From positions 1 to 64,000 of the forward strand of contig NZ_LPVY01000005.1 of NCBI RefSeq assembly GCF_001613805.1: DNA of 64,000 nucleotides, in the 5' to 3' direction. The stretch is from Thalassospira lucentensis (GTDB lineage Bacteria > Pseudomonadota > Alphaproteobacteria > Rhodospirillales > Thalassospiraceae). The notes under the pieces were generated by a model. That model ran no database searches, had not been told where the DNA came from, and saw only the letters and a program-made list of their open reading frames with translations. Made by a program: the position numbers and the translations under genes. Positions within the stretch are counted from its first letter, which is position 1; each line of letters starts with the position of its first letter. Positions 55,910 through 64,000 of this stretch are shown one piece after another.

Positions 55910-57082
55910 TTATTGCGCCAAGGCTGCCGCGGCGGCATCGATTGCTGCCAGCGCCTCGTCAACATGGGTTTTGGTGATGTTAAGCGGCGGCAAAAGACGC
56001 ACCACGTTATCGCCCGCCGGAACGGTCAAAAGACCCAGTTCACGCAGTTTTGCGACAACATCAACATTGGTCGGCACAGTTTTCATACCCAGAAGCAGGC
56101 CCATGCCACGGACTTCCGCAATAAAGCCCGGATGTTTTCGGGCAATGGCCGCAAGGCCGTCACGGATCAACTGGCTCATGGCAAGAACATTGTCCATGAA
56201 ACCGGGTTTAAGGATGACGTCAAGAACCGCATTGGCCGCTGCCATGGCAAGCGGATTGCCACCAAAGGTCGTGCCATGCATCCCCGCAGGCAATGCCTGT
56301 GCCGCGCGTTCGGTCGCCAGCAACGCGCCAACCGGGAAACCACCGCCAAGCCCCTTGGCCGATGAAATCAGATCGGGCTTCATGTCCGACCATTCATAGG
56401 CATAAAGCTTGCCCGTACGGCCAACGCCGGTCTGGACTTCGTCAAACATCACAAGCAGGCCGAATTCGTCAGCCGCTTTTCGCAGACCCTCAAGGTAACC
56501 TTCGGGGGCCTTGCAGATACCGCCTTCGCCCTGGATCGGTTCGACCAGAATACCTGCGGTCTCAGGCGTGATCGCATCGCGCAATTCGTTCAGATTGCCA
56601 AATGCCACACGATCAAAACCATCAGGCATCGGGCCAAAGCCCTCGCGGTATTTATCGCTATAACCGGCGGTCAGGGTACCAAGCGTCCGACCGTGGAAAG
56701 CATTGGTTGCCACCAGAATCCGGTTCTTTTCGGCGTGACCGCTGACATACTGGAAGCGGCGCAGCATCTTGATGCCGGCCTCGTTGGCCTCCGCCCCGGA
56801 GTTACAGAAGAACACCGTGTCGGCGAAGGTATTTTCAACCAGACGTGCCGCCAGTTTTTCCTGCCCCGGAATCCGGTACAGGTTCGACGTATGCCAAACC
56901 TTTTTCGCCTGTTCGGTCAGGGCTTCGACCAGATGCGGATGCGCGTGGCCAAGGGTATTCACCGCAATACCCGACCCGAAATCGAGGAATCGTCGGCCAT
57001 CCTGCGCATAGAGATAAGGTCCTTCACCTTTCTCAAAGGCCAGATCGGCCCGCGCGTAGGTCGGCATGACGGGAGTAATCAC
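55910..57082 (-). CDS. argD: Acetylornithine aminotransferase
   Basis: PLP enzyme that transaminates N-acetylglutamate semialdehyde to acetylornithine (and often succinyldiaminopimelate). 390 residues from the GTG at 57082 ([16 protein letters not shown]), which has GAGGA upstream; a TTG at 57097 is less likely. The PLP region includes [32 protein letters not shown] and the Schiff-base Lys in [14 protein letters not shown]. First gene of the argD-argF pair. Confidence 0.96.
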   Translation of the reverse strand: MITPVMPTYARADLAFEKGEGPYLYAQDGRRFLDFGSGIAVNTLGHAHPHLVEALTEQAKKVWHTSNLYRIPGQEKLAARLVENTFADTVFFCNSGAEANEAGIKMLRRFQYVSGHAEKNRILVATNAFHGRTLGTLTAGYSDKYREGFGPMPDGFDRVAFGNLNELRDAITPETAGILVEPIQGEGGICKAPEGYLEGLRKAADEFGLLVMFDEVQTGVGRTGKLYAYEWSDMKPDLISSAKGLGGGFPVGALLATERAAQALPAGMHGTTFGGNPLAMAAANAVLDVILKPGFMDNVLAMSQLIRDGLAAIARKHPGFIAEVRGMGLLLGMKTVPTNVDVVAKLRELGLLTVPAGDNVVRLLPPLNITKTHVDEALAAIDAAAAALAQ

Positions 57083-57225
57083 TTCTTCATTCCTCAATCA
57101 GGGGTAAAAAATCATTCCTGACCAGAAGGTCAGTTCCGGCAGAATACCGGGAAGCCGCGGAGTATCAAGAGATTCCTGACCTCTGTCAACGACGCAAAAC
57201 CCCGTATACGAACAGGGCTGATATG

Positions 57226-57256
57226 AAAAAGAGCAGCATCCGATGCGGAATGCTGC
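57226..57256 (-). terminator. Terminator of the ABC-2 permease gene
   Basis: GCAGCAT and ATGCTGC pair around a 10-base loop with further CG pairs; on the - strand the stem is followed by TCTTTTT, 44 bases after the permease stop codon. Confidence 0.75.
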
Positions 57257-57299
57257 CCTTAAACGGAATTTAATGCTGAAAGGCGCACTGTTTTGGCGA

Positions 57300-58094
57300 T
57301 CAGGCCTTAAGCTTGTAGCCGCTTTTGATCATGCGATAGCACAGAATCCAAAGCAGGACATTGACCACGGCCAAGACCACAACTCCGGTCATTACCGTGC
57401 CGTCCGAAACCCCGGTAAAGCCATAGCGGAACCCGTCAATCATGTAGAAGAACGGGTTGTAATGGACCAGTACCTTACCAGCTTCGGGCAGGTTTTCGGC
57501 GCTATAGAATGTGCCCGACAGGAAAGAAAGCGGGGTAATGACAAAGTTGGTGACAACCGCGATATGGTCGAATTTCTCGGACCATACACCACCGGCAATA
57601 CCCAGAAGCGACAACATCAGCGACGCCGAAATCCCGAAATACAGGATCGCCCAGATATTGTGGATGCCGACATCAACAAAGAACGCCATGACAATGGTGG
57701 TAGCAACGCCAACCATAATCCCGCGTGTCACCGCACCGAATGCAAAACCGGCAACCATTTCACCGGCCGAAAGCGGCGGCATCAGAACATCAACAATGTT
57801 GCCCTGTACCTTCGAGATGATGATCGAGCTTGAGGTATTGGCAAAGGCATTCTGGGCCATGGTCATCATGACCAGACCGGGGGCAAGGAAGGTGGCGAAA
57901 GGAACGCCGTTTACCGTCTCGACCGCGCGCCCGAGTGCCAGAAGGAAGACCGCCATGAATAACAGGCTGGTAACCACCGGTGCTCCGATGGTTTGCAGAT
58001 GGACGTTCAGAAAACGTCGAACTTCCTTGGCATAAAGCGTCCACAGACCGAGCCAGTTGATCGCGCCCATTTGACGCGGTGCTAGCTCTTGCAT
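57300..58094 (-). CDS. ABC-2 type transporter permease
   Basis: 264 residues from MQELAPRQMGAINW (GAAGGA upstream). About six membrane helices and the ABC-2 motif region NPFFYMIDGFRYGFTG near the C-terminus, as in NodJ/DrrB-like permeases. An ATPase partner would be needed and none is adjacent: upstream is divergent recX, downstream argD. Substrate unknown. The part of the open frame before 58094 overlaps the recX promoter region and is not used. Confidence 0.88.
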   Translation of the reverse strand: MQELAPRQMGAINWLGLWTLYAKEVRRFLNVHLQTIGAPVVTSLLFMAVFLLALGRAVETVNGVPFATFLAPGLVMMTMAQNAFANTSSSIIISKVQGNIVDVLMPPLSAGEMVAGFAFGAVTRGIMVGVATTIVMAFFVDVGIHNIWAILYFGISASLMLSLLGIAGGVWSEKFDHIAVVTNFVITPLSFLSGTFYSAENLPEAGKVLVHYNPFFYMIDGFRYGFTGVSDGTVMTGVVVLAVVNVLLWILCYRMIKSGYKLKA

Positions 58095-58188
58095 GAAAAA
58101 TCCTTCGGAAAAATGCAGACAATTGCCGGTAAAATAGGGAGAGTTGGGCATCAAGTGCAAGGGTGCGTATTGATCAGCATTGGATGAA

Positions 58189-58899
58189 ATGAAAGAATCA
58201 CACGAAAACCGCAGTGATTTAGCGCCTGACAGCAAGGCGGAAAAATTTGGCGGTAACGCCAGTTTTTCTCGCAAAAGTGCTGCCAAAGGCAAAGATCGCG
58301 ACCCGCGCGAACCCAAAAAGCCGCGCCGGGTAACGCGCGACTATCTGATGAATTATGCCACCTGGTATCTGGAACGCTTTGCCGCGTCACGCGCCCGGCT
58401 TGAAAAACTGATGCGCGGTAAGATCAGGCTTTCGATCGCGGAATACGGCACCGATCCGCAGGAAGCCGAAGAATGGATGAAAAGCGTTCTGAACACTTGC
58501 GAGAATGCCGGATTTATCAATGACACCGCCTATGCCAAGGGACGTGCCAGATCGCTTTTGCGCAAGGGCAAGGCCATGCGGGTTATCGCCGCAGATCTGA
58601 ACGCACGCGGCGTTGCATCGCACATGATTGATGACACCATCACCGACCTCAGACAGGAAGCCGATCAGGCGGCCTATGAAGATATCCGGGGTACCGATCC
58701 CAACCTTGCCGCCGCCGCGGCTTATGCCCGACGCCGTCGGCTTGGACCATTTCGTCGGCCTGACCAGCGCGATGAAAAACGCGACAAGGATCTGGCCGCA
58801 CTTGCCCGGCAGGGATTTGGCTATGACACCGCCACCCGGATCATTGATGGCGATCTGGATCACCTGAACGATCTGTTATCCATGATTGACGGCATCTGA
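58189..58899 (+). CDS. recX: RecX-like regulatory protein
   Basis: 236 residues from the ATG at 58189, with GGATGAA 2-8 bases upstream (TTG at 58180 also open). A charged N-terminal extension of about 40 residues precedes the RecX helical repeats (LMNYATWYLERFAASRARLEKL, GFINDTAYAKGRARSLLRKG, KAMRVIAADLNARGV). RecX inhibits RecA filaments. recA is not adjacent, as is common in this group. It is divergent from the ABC-2 permease gene. Confidence 0.88.
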   Translation: MKESHENRSDLAPDSKAEKFGGNASFSRKSAAKGKDRDPREPKKPRRVTRDYLMNYATWYLERFAASRARLEKLMRGKIRLSIAEYGTDPQEAEEWMKSVLNTCENAGFINDTAYAKGRARSLLRKGKAMRVIAADLNARGVASHMIDDTITDLRQEADQAAYEDIRGTDPNLAAAAAYARRRRLGPFRRPDQRDEKRDKDLAALARQGFGYDTATRIIDGDLDHLNDLLSMIDGI

Positions 58900-59021
58900 T
58901 TGCTGGGCGGGCGTTTTTTCGGGCACCGAAAGACTGCGTTTCCGCATTGCGTGGAACAAATGTCACCCCGACAAGTTCCATAAAAGCGTAGACCCAAGGG
59001 CAAGACGAGAGAGATCAAGTC

Positions 59022-59762
59022 ATGACCGCACATACACGCAAGGCAACGCTTTACCGGATGGTGATGGACGACCATATCTGTCCGTTCGGCCTGAAATCGC
59101 GCGACCTTCTAAAAAGGGAAGGATACGCCGTCGATGATCACTGGCTGACCACCCGGAAAGAAACTGACGACTTTCAGGCAGAATACAATGTCGAAACCAC
59201 CCCTCAGACATTCATTGATGGAGATCGGATCGGCGGCCATGACGAATTGCGGGAATATTTCGGCAAGCCGGTAAATGATGGCAATTCGGTTACCTATCAG
59301 CCGGTCATTGCCGTTTTCGGCATGGCGGCACTTATGGCGCTGGGCCTTAGTTGGGCCGCATTTGGCGATTTCCTGACGGTTCGGGCGGTTGAGTGGTTCA
59401 TAGCGACGTCGATGTGCATTCTTGCCATCCTGAAGCTTCGGGATCTGGAAAGCTTTTCGAACATGTTTCTGGGTTATGACCTGCTCGCGCAACGGTGGGT
59501 ACGATATGCCTATATTTACCCGTTTGGTGAGGCACTGGCAGGTGTGCTTATGATTTTTGGCGCCCTTATGTGGCTTGCCGTTCCTGTTGCCCTTTTCATC
59601 GGGACAATCGGGGCTGTATCGGTGTTCAAGGCGGTTTATATCGATAAGCGCAACCTCAAATGCGCCTGCGTCGGTGGGGACAGCAATGTTCCGCTTGGTT
59701 TCATTTCACTGACGGAAAACATCATGATGGTCGCCATGGCGATCTGGATGATGGTGAAATAG
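59022..59762 (+). CDS. Glutaredoxin-MauE fusion membrane protein
   Basis: 246 residues: an N-terminal glutaredoxin domain (about 1-85) with a monothiol-type site HICPFGLKSRDLL and the cis-Pro in VETTPQTFIDGDRIGGHDEL, then four or five membrane helices like MauE/DoxX redox proteins (about 90-246, including AYIYPFGEALAGVLMIFGA). Two Cys close together in LKCACVGGDS could relay electrons. It probably moves reducing power across the inner membrane; substrate unknown. ArsC-like gene follows 78 bases later. Confidence 0.85.
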   Translation: MTAHTRKATLYRMVMDDHICPFGLKSRDLLKREGYAVDDHWLTTRKETDDFQAEYNVETTPQTFIDGDRIGGHDELREYFGKPVNDGNSVTYQPVIAVFGMAALMALGLSWAAFGDFLTVRAVEWFIATSMCILAILKLRDLESFSNMFLGYDLLAQRWVRYAYIYPFGEALAGVLMIFGALMWLAVPVALFIGTIGAVSVFKAVYIDKRNLKCACVGGDSNVPLGFISLTENIMMVAMAIWMMVK

Positions 59763-59840
59763 ACAACAACGAGCTGGTGCAATCGGGATCGAGCCCCTAA
59801 AAAGAACCGATACAGACTGCCTTTTGCGTGAAGGAGAACC

Positions 59841-60182
59841 ATGAATATGATGGTCCGCATCTATCACAATCCGCGTTGTTCCAAGTCGCGCCAGACCCTT
59901 GCATTGATCGAGGAACAGGGAATTACCCCCGATGTGATCCAGTATCTGGATACACCACCCACTCCACAGGAATTAAAAGAAATTCTTGGCATGCTGGGCA
60001 TGGCCCCGGAAGATATCCTGCGCAAGAAAGAAGCCAAAGAAGAAGGCATTGCTGATCTTCGTGGTGACACATTGATCGAGGCCCTTTGTGCCCATCCGCG
60101 CGCGATTGAACGCCCGATTGTGGTCAACGGCCACAAGGCCGCCCTTGGGCGACCGCCGGAAAGTGTTCTGGAAATTCTTTAG
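59841..60182 (+). CDS. arsC: ArsC/Spx-like glutaredoxin-type reductase
   Basis: 113 residues. The active Cys is in YHNPRCSKSRQTL; the Arg of the arsenate site is in the KKEAKEEG region and the C-terminal HPRAIERPIVVNGHKAALGRPP is the ArsC motif. It may reduce arsenate with glutaredoxin, but no arsB or arsR is adjacent, and such proteins sometimes have other roles. It follows the Grx-MauE gene, so a shared redox function is possible. Confidence 0.88.
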   Translation: MNMMVRIYHNPRCSKSRQTLALIEEQGITPDVIQYLDTPPTPQELKEILGMLGMAPEDILRKKEAKEEGIADLRGDTLIEALCAHPRAIERPIVVNGHKAALGRPPESVLEIL

Positions 60183-60208
60183 CGTCACCTGAAATATCGA
60201 ATGACTTC

Positions 60209-60241
60209 AAACGCCTGTGCCATTTCCGCACGGGCGTTTTT
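60209..60241 (+). terminator. Terminator after the arsC-like gene
   Basis: AAACGCCTGTGC and GCACGGGCGTTTTT pair (one G-T), followed by T residues, 27 bases after the stop codon. Confidence 0.8.
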
Positions 60242-60315
60242 CGTTATTAATAAAAGTCGAACGGGCGCAAAGTCATTATGTCTAATCCAAAGACATAAAT
60301 GTCAGGAGGTTGCTC

Positions 60316-60684
60316 ATGATTGCTGCGTTTGCCCTGATCCTTGTCTGCCAGCTGTTTGGCGAGGTGATATCGGAACTGTTTGACCTGCCTGTACCCGGCC
60401 CTGTGATCGGGCTTGGGCTTTTGTTTATCGGACTGATCGTCAAACGCCACCCGCCCAAGGTTCTGACCGATGCCGCCGATAACCTTCTGATCCATTTTTC
60501 GCTGCTGTTCGTTCCGGCCGGTGTCGGTGTGGTGACACAGCTCGACCGGCTGCGTGGGGACTGGTTGCCGATTACGGCCGCCCTGATCTTTTCCACCTTG
60601 CTTGCGATGGTTCTGACCGCCCTTCTGATGTCGAAACTTCTTCCAAAACCGAAGGCATCCATCGGCGACGGGGACGCAAAATAA
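60316..60684 (+). CDS. lrgA: CidA/LrgA family membrane protein
   Basis: 122 residues, four hydrophobic segments; PGPVIGLGLLFIGLIVK is the holin-like family motif. I chose the ATG at 60316 because AGGAGG lies 6 bases upstream. It forms a pair with lrgB, whose start overlaps the stop by one base. CidA/LrgA proteins modulate murein hydrolase activity or export of small metabolites such as pyruvate; which applies here is unknown. Confidence 0.88.
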   Translation: MIAAFALILVCQLFGEVISELFDLPVPGPVIGLGLLFIGLIVKRHPPKVLTDAADNLLIHFSLLFVPAGVGVVTQLDRLRGDWLPITAALIFSTLLAMVLTALLMSKLLPKPKASIGDGDAK

Positions 60685-61409
60685 TGGGCGAGACAGATAT
60701 CACGCAGCTTTGGGTTTATCTTTCGACCAAGCCATTAACCGGCCTTACCATTACGCTTGTCGCCTATTCCATCGGGTTCTGGCTGTATCAGAAAACCGAC
60801 CGCAATCCGGTTTGCAATCCGGTGGTCATCGCCATTGCATTGATTGCGTTGCTGCTGGAAAGCACCGGCACCCCCTATGCGACCTATTTCGAAGGGGCAC
60901 AGTTCGTGCACTTCCTTTTGGGCCCGGCGACGGTGGCACTTGCCGTACCGCTGTTTCGCCAAATGGAAACACTGAAACGGGCATTGCCGGTGATTATTTT
61001 CGGTGTGCTGTTCGGATCGCTGGTTGCGAGTGTCAGCACAGTTGTTCTGGCCTGGATCCTTGGCGCGAGCCCGGAAACACTGGCTTCCCTGGCACCAAAA
61101 TCGGTCACGACACCGGTTGCTATGGGTATTGCCGATGAAATTGGTGGTGTCCCGGCCCTGACTGCGGTTTGCGTGATCGCAACCGGCATTGTCGGGGCAA
61201 CACTGGGCCCGATGGTGATGAATTTGGCCCGATTGAAAGACTGGCGGGCGCGCGGATTTGCCATGGGGGTTGCCGCACACGGAATCGGAACGGCACGGGC
61301 GTTTCAGGTCAATGAAACAGCCGGGGCGTTTTCAGGATTGGCGATGGGGTTAAATACGCTGGCCACCGCCCTGACCCTGCCATTCCTGTGGCATTGGTTC
61401 TTCGGGTGA
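60684..61409 (+). CDS. lrgB: LrgB family membrane protein
   Basis: 241 residues with about seven to eight hydrophobic segments and the family signature LAPKSVTTPVAMGIADEIGG plus GVAAHGIGTARAFQ. Cotranscribed with lrgA. It is convergent with the chemoreceptor gene. Confidence 0.93.
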   Translation: MGETDITQLWVYLSTKPLTGLTITLVAYSIGFWLYQKTDRNPVCNPVVIAIALIALLLESTGTPYATYFEGAQFVHFLLGPATVALAVPLFRQMETLKRALPVIIFGVLFGSLVASVSTVVLAWILGASPETLASLAPKSVTTPVAMGIADEIGGVPALTAVCVIATGIVGATLGPMVMNLARLKDWRARGFAMGVAAHGIGTARAFQVNETAGAFSGLAMGLNTLATALTLPFLWHWFFG

Positions 61410-61438
61410 GCCGAAACTCACCCGAAGCCACAAAACCC

Positions 61439-63142
61439 TTAACCGGCACGTAGCTGTTTGAGGAAGTCGGAGACCGTTCTGTGAAGGGTTTCGATCTGAC
61501 CTGACAGGGCACCGACATTTGTATCAAGCTCGCTTGCGGCAGCACCGCTGCTGCTTGCGGCCTGATGGATTTCCTCGATATTGCTGACAACCTCGCTTGA
61601 ACCGCTCGACGCGGTCGCGGCACTGTTGGCGATCTCACTGACGGCAGCATTCTGTTCGGAAACAGATGCTGAAATACCGTTGGTGATATCGTTGATGGTC
61701 GCGATGGTCTGAGTCACTTTTTCGATGGCCTCGACCGTCAGTTTGGTTTCGCTTTGAATCGCCCCGATCTGCTGGGCGATTTCATCTGTCGCCTTGGCCG
61801 TCTGATTGGCAAGGTTTTTAACTTCCTGCGCAACGACGGCAAAGCCTTTGCCTGCCTCGCCGGCACGGGCGGCCTCAATCGTGGCGTTTAGTGCCAGCAG
61901 GTTGGTCTGGGCGGCAATGTCGTTAATCAGACTAACGACTTCGCCGATCCGTTCTGCCGCATCGGCAAGACCGCTAACCATTTCATTGGCCCGCGATGCT
62001 TCACCCACCGCGGTATCAGCGATTGATGTCGATTCGTCGACCTGGTTTCCGATGCCGGTAATCGATGCGGAAAGTTCTTCGGTTGCGGCGGCAACAGTCT
62101 GAACGCTTCGGGCTGACTCGTTGGCCGCTTCGCTGACATGGCTGCTTTGGCGAACCGAATGATCGGCAGAATCCCGCATCTGACGGGTCGAGCGCATCAT
62201 GCCCTCGGTTGCCTGACGGACCGAGGAAACGATCTGCCCGACAGATTCCTCAAGCTCCTTCGCAAGGCGGTTACGCTGCTGAACGCGTTCATCCTCGTTG
62301 CGTTTTTCGGCCGAAATTCTGGCTTCCTCGGCTTCCTTGATCTGGCCTGCTGTTTCTTTCCAGCGAACAAGACCATCAGCAATCACACCGATTTCATCCT
62401 TGCGCGCCGTGTAGGCAACATCGCCGGAAAAATCACGATCCACAAACCGGGCAATGGTATTGCCCAAAACATGAAGCGGACCGAGCTGCCAGCGCAGCAG
62501 AACAACCAACAGGACACCGGCAATCAGGGCAACGATAATACCGGCAATCGCAATGCGAAGCTCAATAGCCGATGCGACCTCGGCAACTTCGGCCTTTTTG
62601 ATCCCGACATACAGAATGCCGATCACATCGCCAGCCGGATTGAAGATCGGCGTATATTGCGTGACATAGGCGGTACCAAGAATGACAGCCTCACCGCGGA
62701 AGGTTTTCCCCGATGTTGTCGGCGCATAGGCCGCACTGCCATTGCCAAGCATCGTCCCGACCGCGCGCTGGCCATCCGGTTTGATGATGTTGGTGGAAAC
62801 GCGGATAAAGTCCTTTTCCGCAGGCACCCAGGAAAACACGGTTGCCGTCTGACCGGTTGCCGTTCCGATACGATCAATCAGACTGTGCGATGACAGATCG
62901 GGAATTTCGGGCATGACCAGCTTGGTGGTTTCGCCGTCGGCACCGATCGTTACCTTCAAATCCGGATACGCATCCTGCAGCAACAGGGCCGCAACACGCA
63001 GGTTGAGCTTTTGCGATTCCAGGCTGGTATCACTTACCTGCTGATCAATACGCTGCATGATAACCACGCCAAGCAGGAAGATACCGCTGACGAGGATGAT
63101 CAAGGCTGCCAGCGCAACCTTGAAAACAATACTTCTGGACAT
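61439..63142 (-). CDS. Methyl-accepting chemotaxis protein with Cache sensor
   Basis: 567 residues from [15 protein letters not shown]: helix 1 (8-28), periplasmic single-Cache domain (about 30-185, [38 protein letters not shown]), helix 2 (about 190-212, [20 protein letters not shown]), HAMP, and a signalling domain with the hairpin tip [20 protein letters not shown]. No C-terminal CheR-binding pentapeptide (it ends FLKQLRAG). The ligand is unknown. Confidence 0.94.
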   Translation of the reverse strand: MSRSIVFKVALAALIILVSGIFLLGVVIMQRIDQQVSDTSLESQKLNLRVAALLLQDAYPDLKVTIGADGETTKLVMPEIPDLSSHSLIDRIGTATGQTATVFSWVPAEKDFIRVSTNIIKPDGQRAVGTMLGNGSAAYAPTTSGKTFRGEAVILGTAYVTQYTPIFNPAGDVIGILYVGIKKAEVAEVASAIELRIAIAGIIVALIAGVLLVVLLRWQLGPLHVLGNTIARFVDRDFSGDVAYTARKDEIGVIADGLVRWKETAGQIKEAEEARISAEKRNEDERVQQRNRLAKELEESVGQIVSSVRQATEGMMRSTRQMRDSADHSVRQSSHVSEAANESARSVQTVAAATEELSASITGIGNQVDESTSIADTAVGEASRANEMVSGLADAAERIGEVVSLINDIAAQTNLLALNATIEAARAGEAGKGFAVVAQEVKNLANQTAKATDEIAQQIGAIQSETKLTVEAIEKVTQTIATINDITNGISASVSEQNAAVSEIANSAATASSGSSEVVSNIEEIHQAASSSGAAASELDTNVGALSGQIETLHRTVSDFLKQLRAG

Positions 63143-63398
63143 AATTATTCGTCCCCTGACCCCAATGCATCGAGCCCAATGGGACCAATGCAAATAACTG
63201 CCCACAACCCAAAAACCTGACCGATAGTCAGGCTGGATCAGACTTCAACACTACAGCGATTTAATAATCGCACTTATGTCTTTGGAATCTGGTGATCTTT
63301 ATTTGGCAGTTCAAGAATGTAAAATCAAAACAGCTGAACATTTGTGCAAAAAATGATCAAAACTGCCAGAAATCCGGGACTCACTCAAAACAGAATGC

Positions 63399-64000
63399 TC
63401 AGTAATCGACTTTGACGAAATAAAGCCCATCGGCTGGTGCCGTTGGCCCGCCTGCCTTACGATCGCAAGCTTCCAGTGCTGTTTTGACGTCAATCGGCTT
63501 CCAGTTGCCCTTGCCCACCAGAACAAGAGTACCGACCATATTGCGGACCTGATGATGCAGGAAGGACCGGCTTTCGGTGTAAACACGAATATCCAGCGGA
63601 TCGTGATCACCCCGGGTCACGACAAGCTTTTCCAGAGTCTTCACCGGACTCTTGGCCTGACACTCACTGGCGCGAAACGTGGTGAAATCATGCGTGCCGA
63701 TAAGGTGGGCGGCGGCTTCGTTCATCGCATCAATATCAAGCGGTTTGAAAATGCCCCATGCAAGGCCGGCATCAACGGTCAGCGGCGCACGACGATTGAT
63801 GATGCGATACATGTAGTACCGTTTCTTGGATGAAAACCGGGCATGGAAGTTTTCATCGGCCTCAACACAGTCAATCACAGCCACCGGATCGGGTTTGAGG
63901 TGATGATTGATCGCATTCATCACGGCATCCGCTGGATAGGTGCGCGGCAGATCAAAATGCACCACCTGCCCAAAGGCATGTACCCCGGCATCGGTACGGC
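63399..64000 (-). CDS. truA: tRNA pseudouridine synthase A, 5' end outside the window
   Basis: Modifies U38-U40 in the tRNA anticodon arm. The frame is open to the window edge; the last visible codons encode RTDAGVHAFGQVVHFDL, which contains the catalytic Asp, so the N-terminal part (about 50-60 residues) lies beyond 64000. Further motifs: FSSKKRYYMYRI, SFLHHQVRNMVGTLV and the C-terminal PADGLYFVKVDY. Confidence 0.95.
   Translation of the reverse strand, partial: RTDAGVHAFGQVVHFDLPRTYPADAVMNAINHHLKPDPVAVIDCVEADENFHARFSSKKRYYMYRIINRRAPLTVDAGLAWGIFKPLDIDAMNEAAAHLIGTHDFTTFRASECQAKSPVKTLEKLVVTRGDHDPLDIRVYTESRSFLHHQVRNMVGTLVLVGKGNWKPIDVKTALEACDRKAGGPTAPADGLYFVKVDY

Overview
The window looks like a chromosomal piece of a heterotrophic alphaproteobacterium, most likely of the Thalassospira/Rhodospirillales type (the genus is inferred from gene order and protein style, not proven). 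Support comes from the alphaproteobacterial ChvI-ChvG-HprK-RapZ-EIIA-HPr-EI cluster, a DivL-like PAS protein, DctBD next to a TAXI-type TRAP transporter, and moderate GC with dense, mostly operonic coding. I see no tRNA, rRNA, insertion sequence, prophage or CRISPR array.

Layout. 1-868: gene-free, G-rich, with a degenerate ~277-bp tandem duplication and a dispersed-repeat-like element. 869-7744 (-): a quinate/shikimate operon (TRAP transporter DctPQM, shikimate/quinate dehydrogenase, GntR regulator, 3-dehydroshikimate dehydratase, AroQ) that would convert imported quinate or shikimate to protocatechuate. 8111-14829: Crp-like regulator overlapping a membrane nucleotide cyclase, FliW, a DUF4139 protein, two unknown genes and a hydroxyacid dehydrogenase. 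14881-17469 (-): a DivL-like PAS kinase homologue whose phospho-acceptor His is Arg. 17667-25559: HD hydrolase, KtrAB potassium uptake, TetR/MFS pair with operators, cupin, secreted protein with a probable ATC start, nucleotidyltransferase, CHMI-like tautomerase. 25670-33784 (-): ahcY, then the PTS/HprK/ChvGI cluster.

34107-41336 (+): DctB/DctD, a sigma-54 promoter with two upstream dyads 33 bp apart, and a TAXI SBP/DUF1850/fused-permease operon: a self-contained uptake and sensing module. 41510-44287: MFS, a 60-aa protein gene whose 3' UTR folds into two hairpins with CCUCC loops (a CcsR/Cuckoo-like sRNA candidate), and a LysR regulator. 44300-48008 (-): GNAT, fmt, def, rmuC. 48555-53115 (+): acs, a SulP transporter and a tandem universal stress protein. 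53177-58094 (-): lipoprotein, Hsp33, argF, argD, an ABC-2 permease. 58189-61409 (+): recX, a glutaredoxin-MauE fusion, ArsC-like protein, LrgAB. 61439-64000 (-): a chemoreceptor and the truncated 3' part of truA.

The most interesting points are the sRNA-like 3' UTR (42823-42960), the DivL-like pseudokinase, the sigma-54/dyad promoter with its small leader ORF, and the overlapping Crp/cyclase pair. All functional names rest on motif and family recognition by eye; no searches or folding programs were run.
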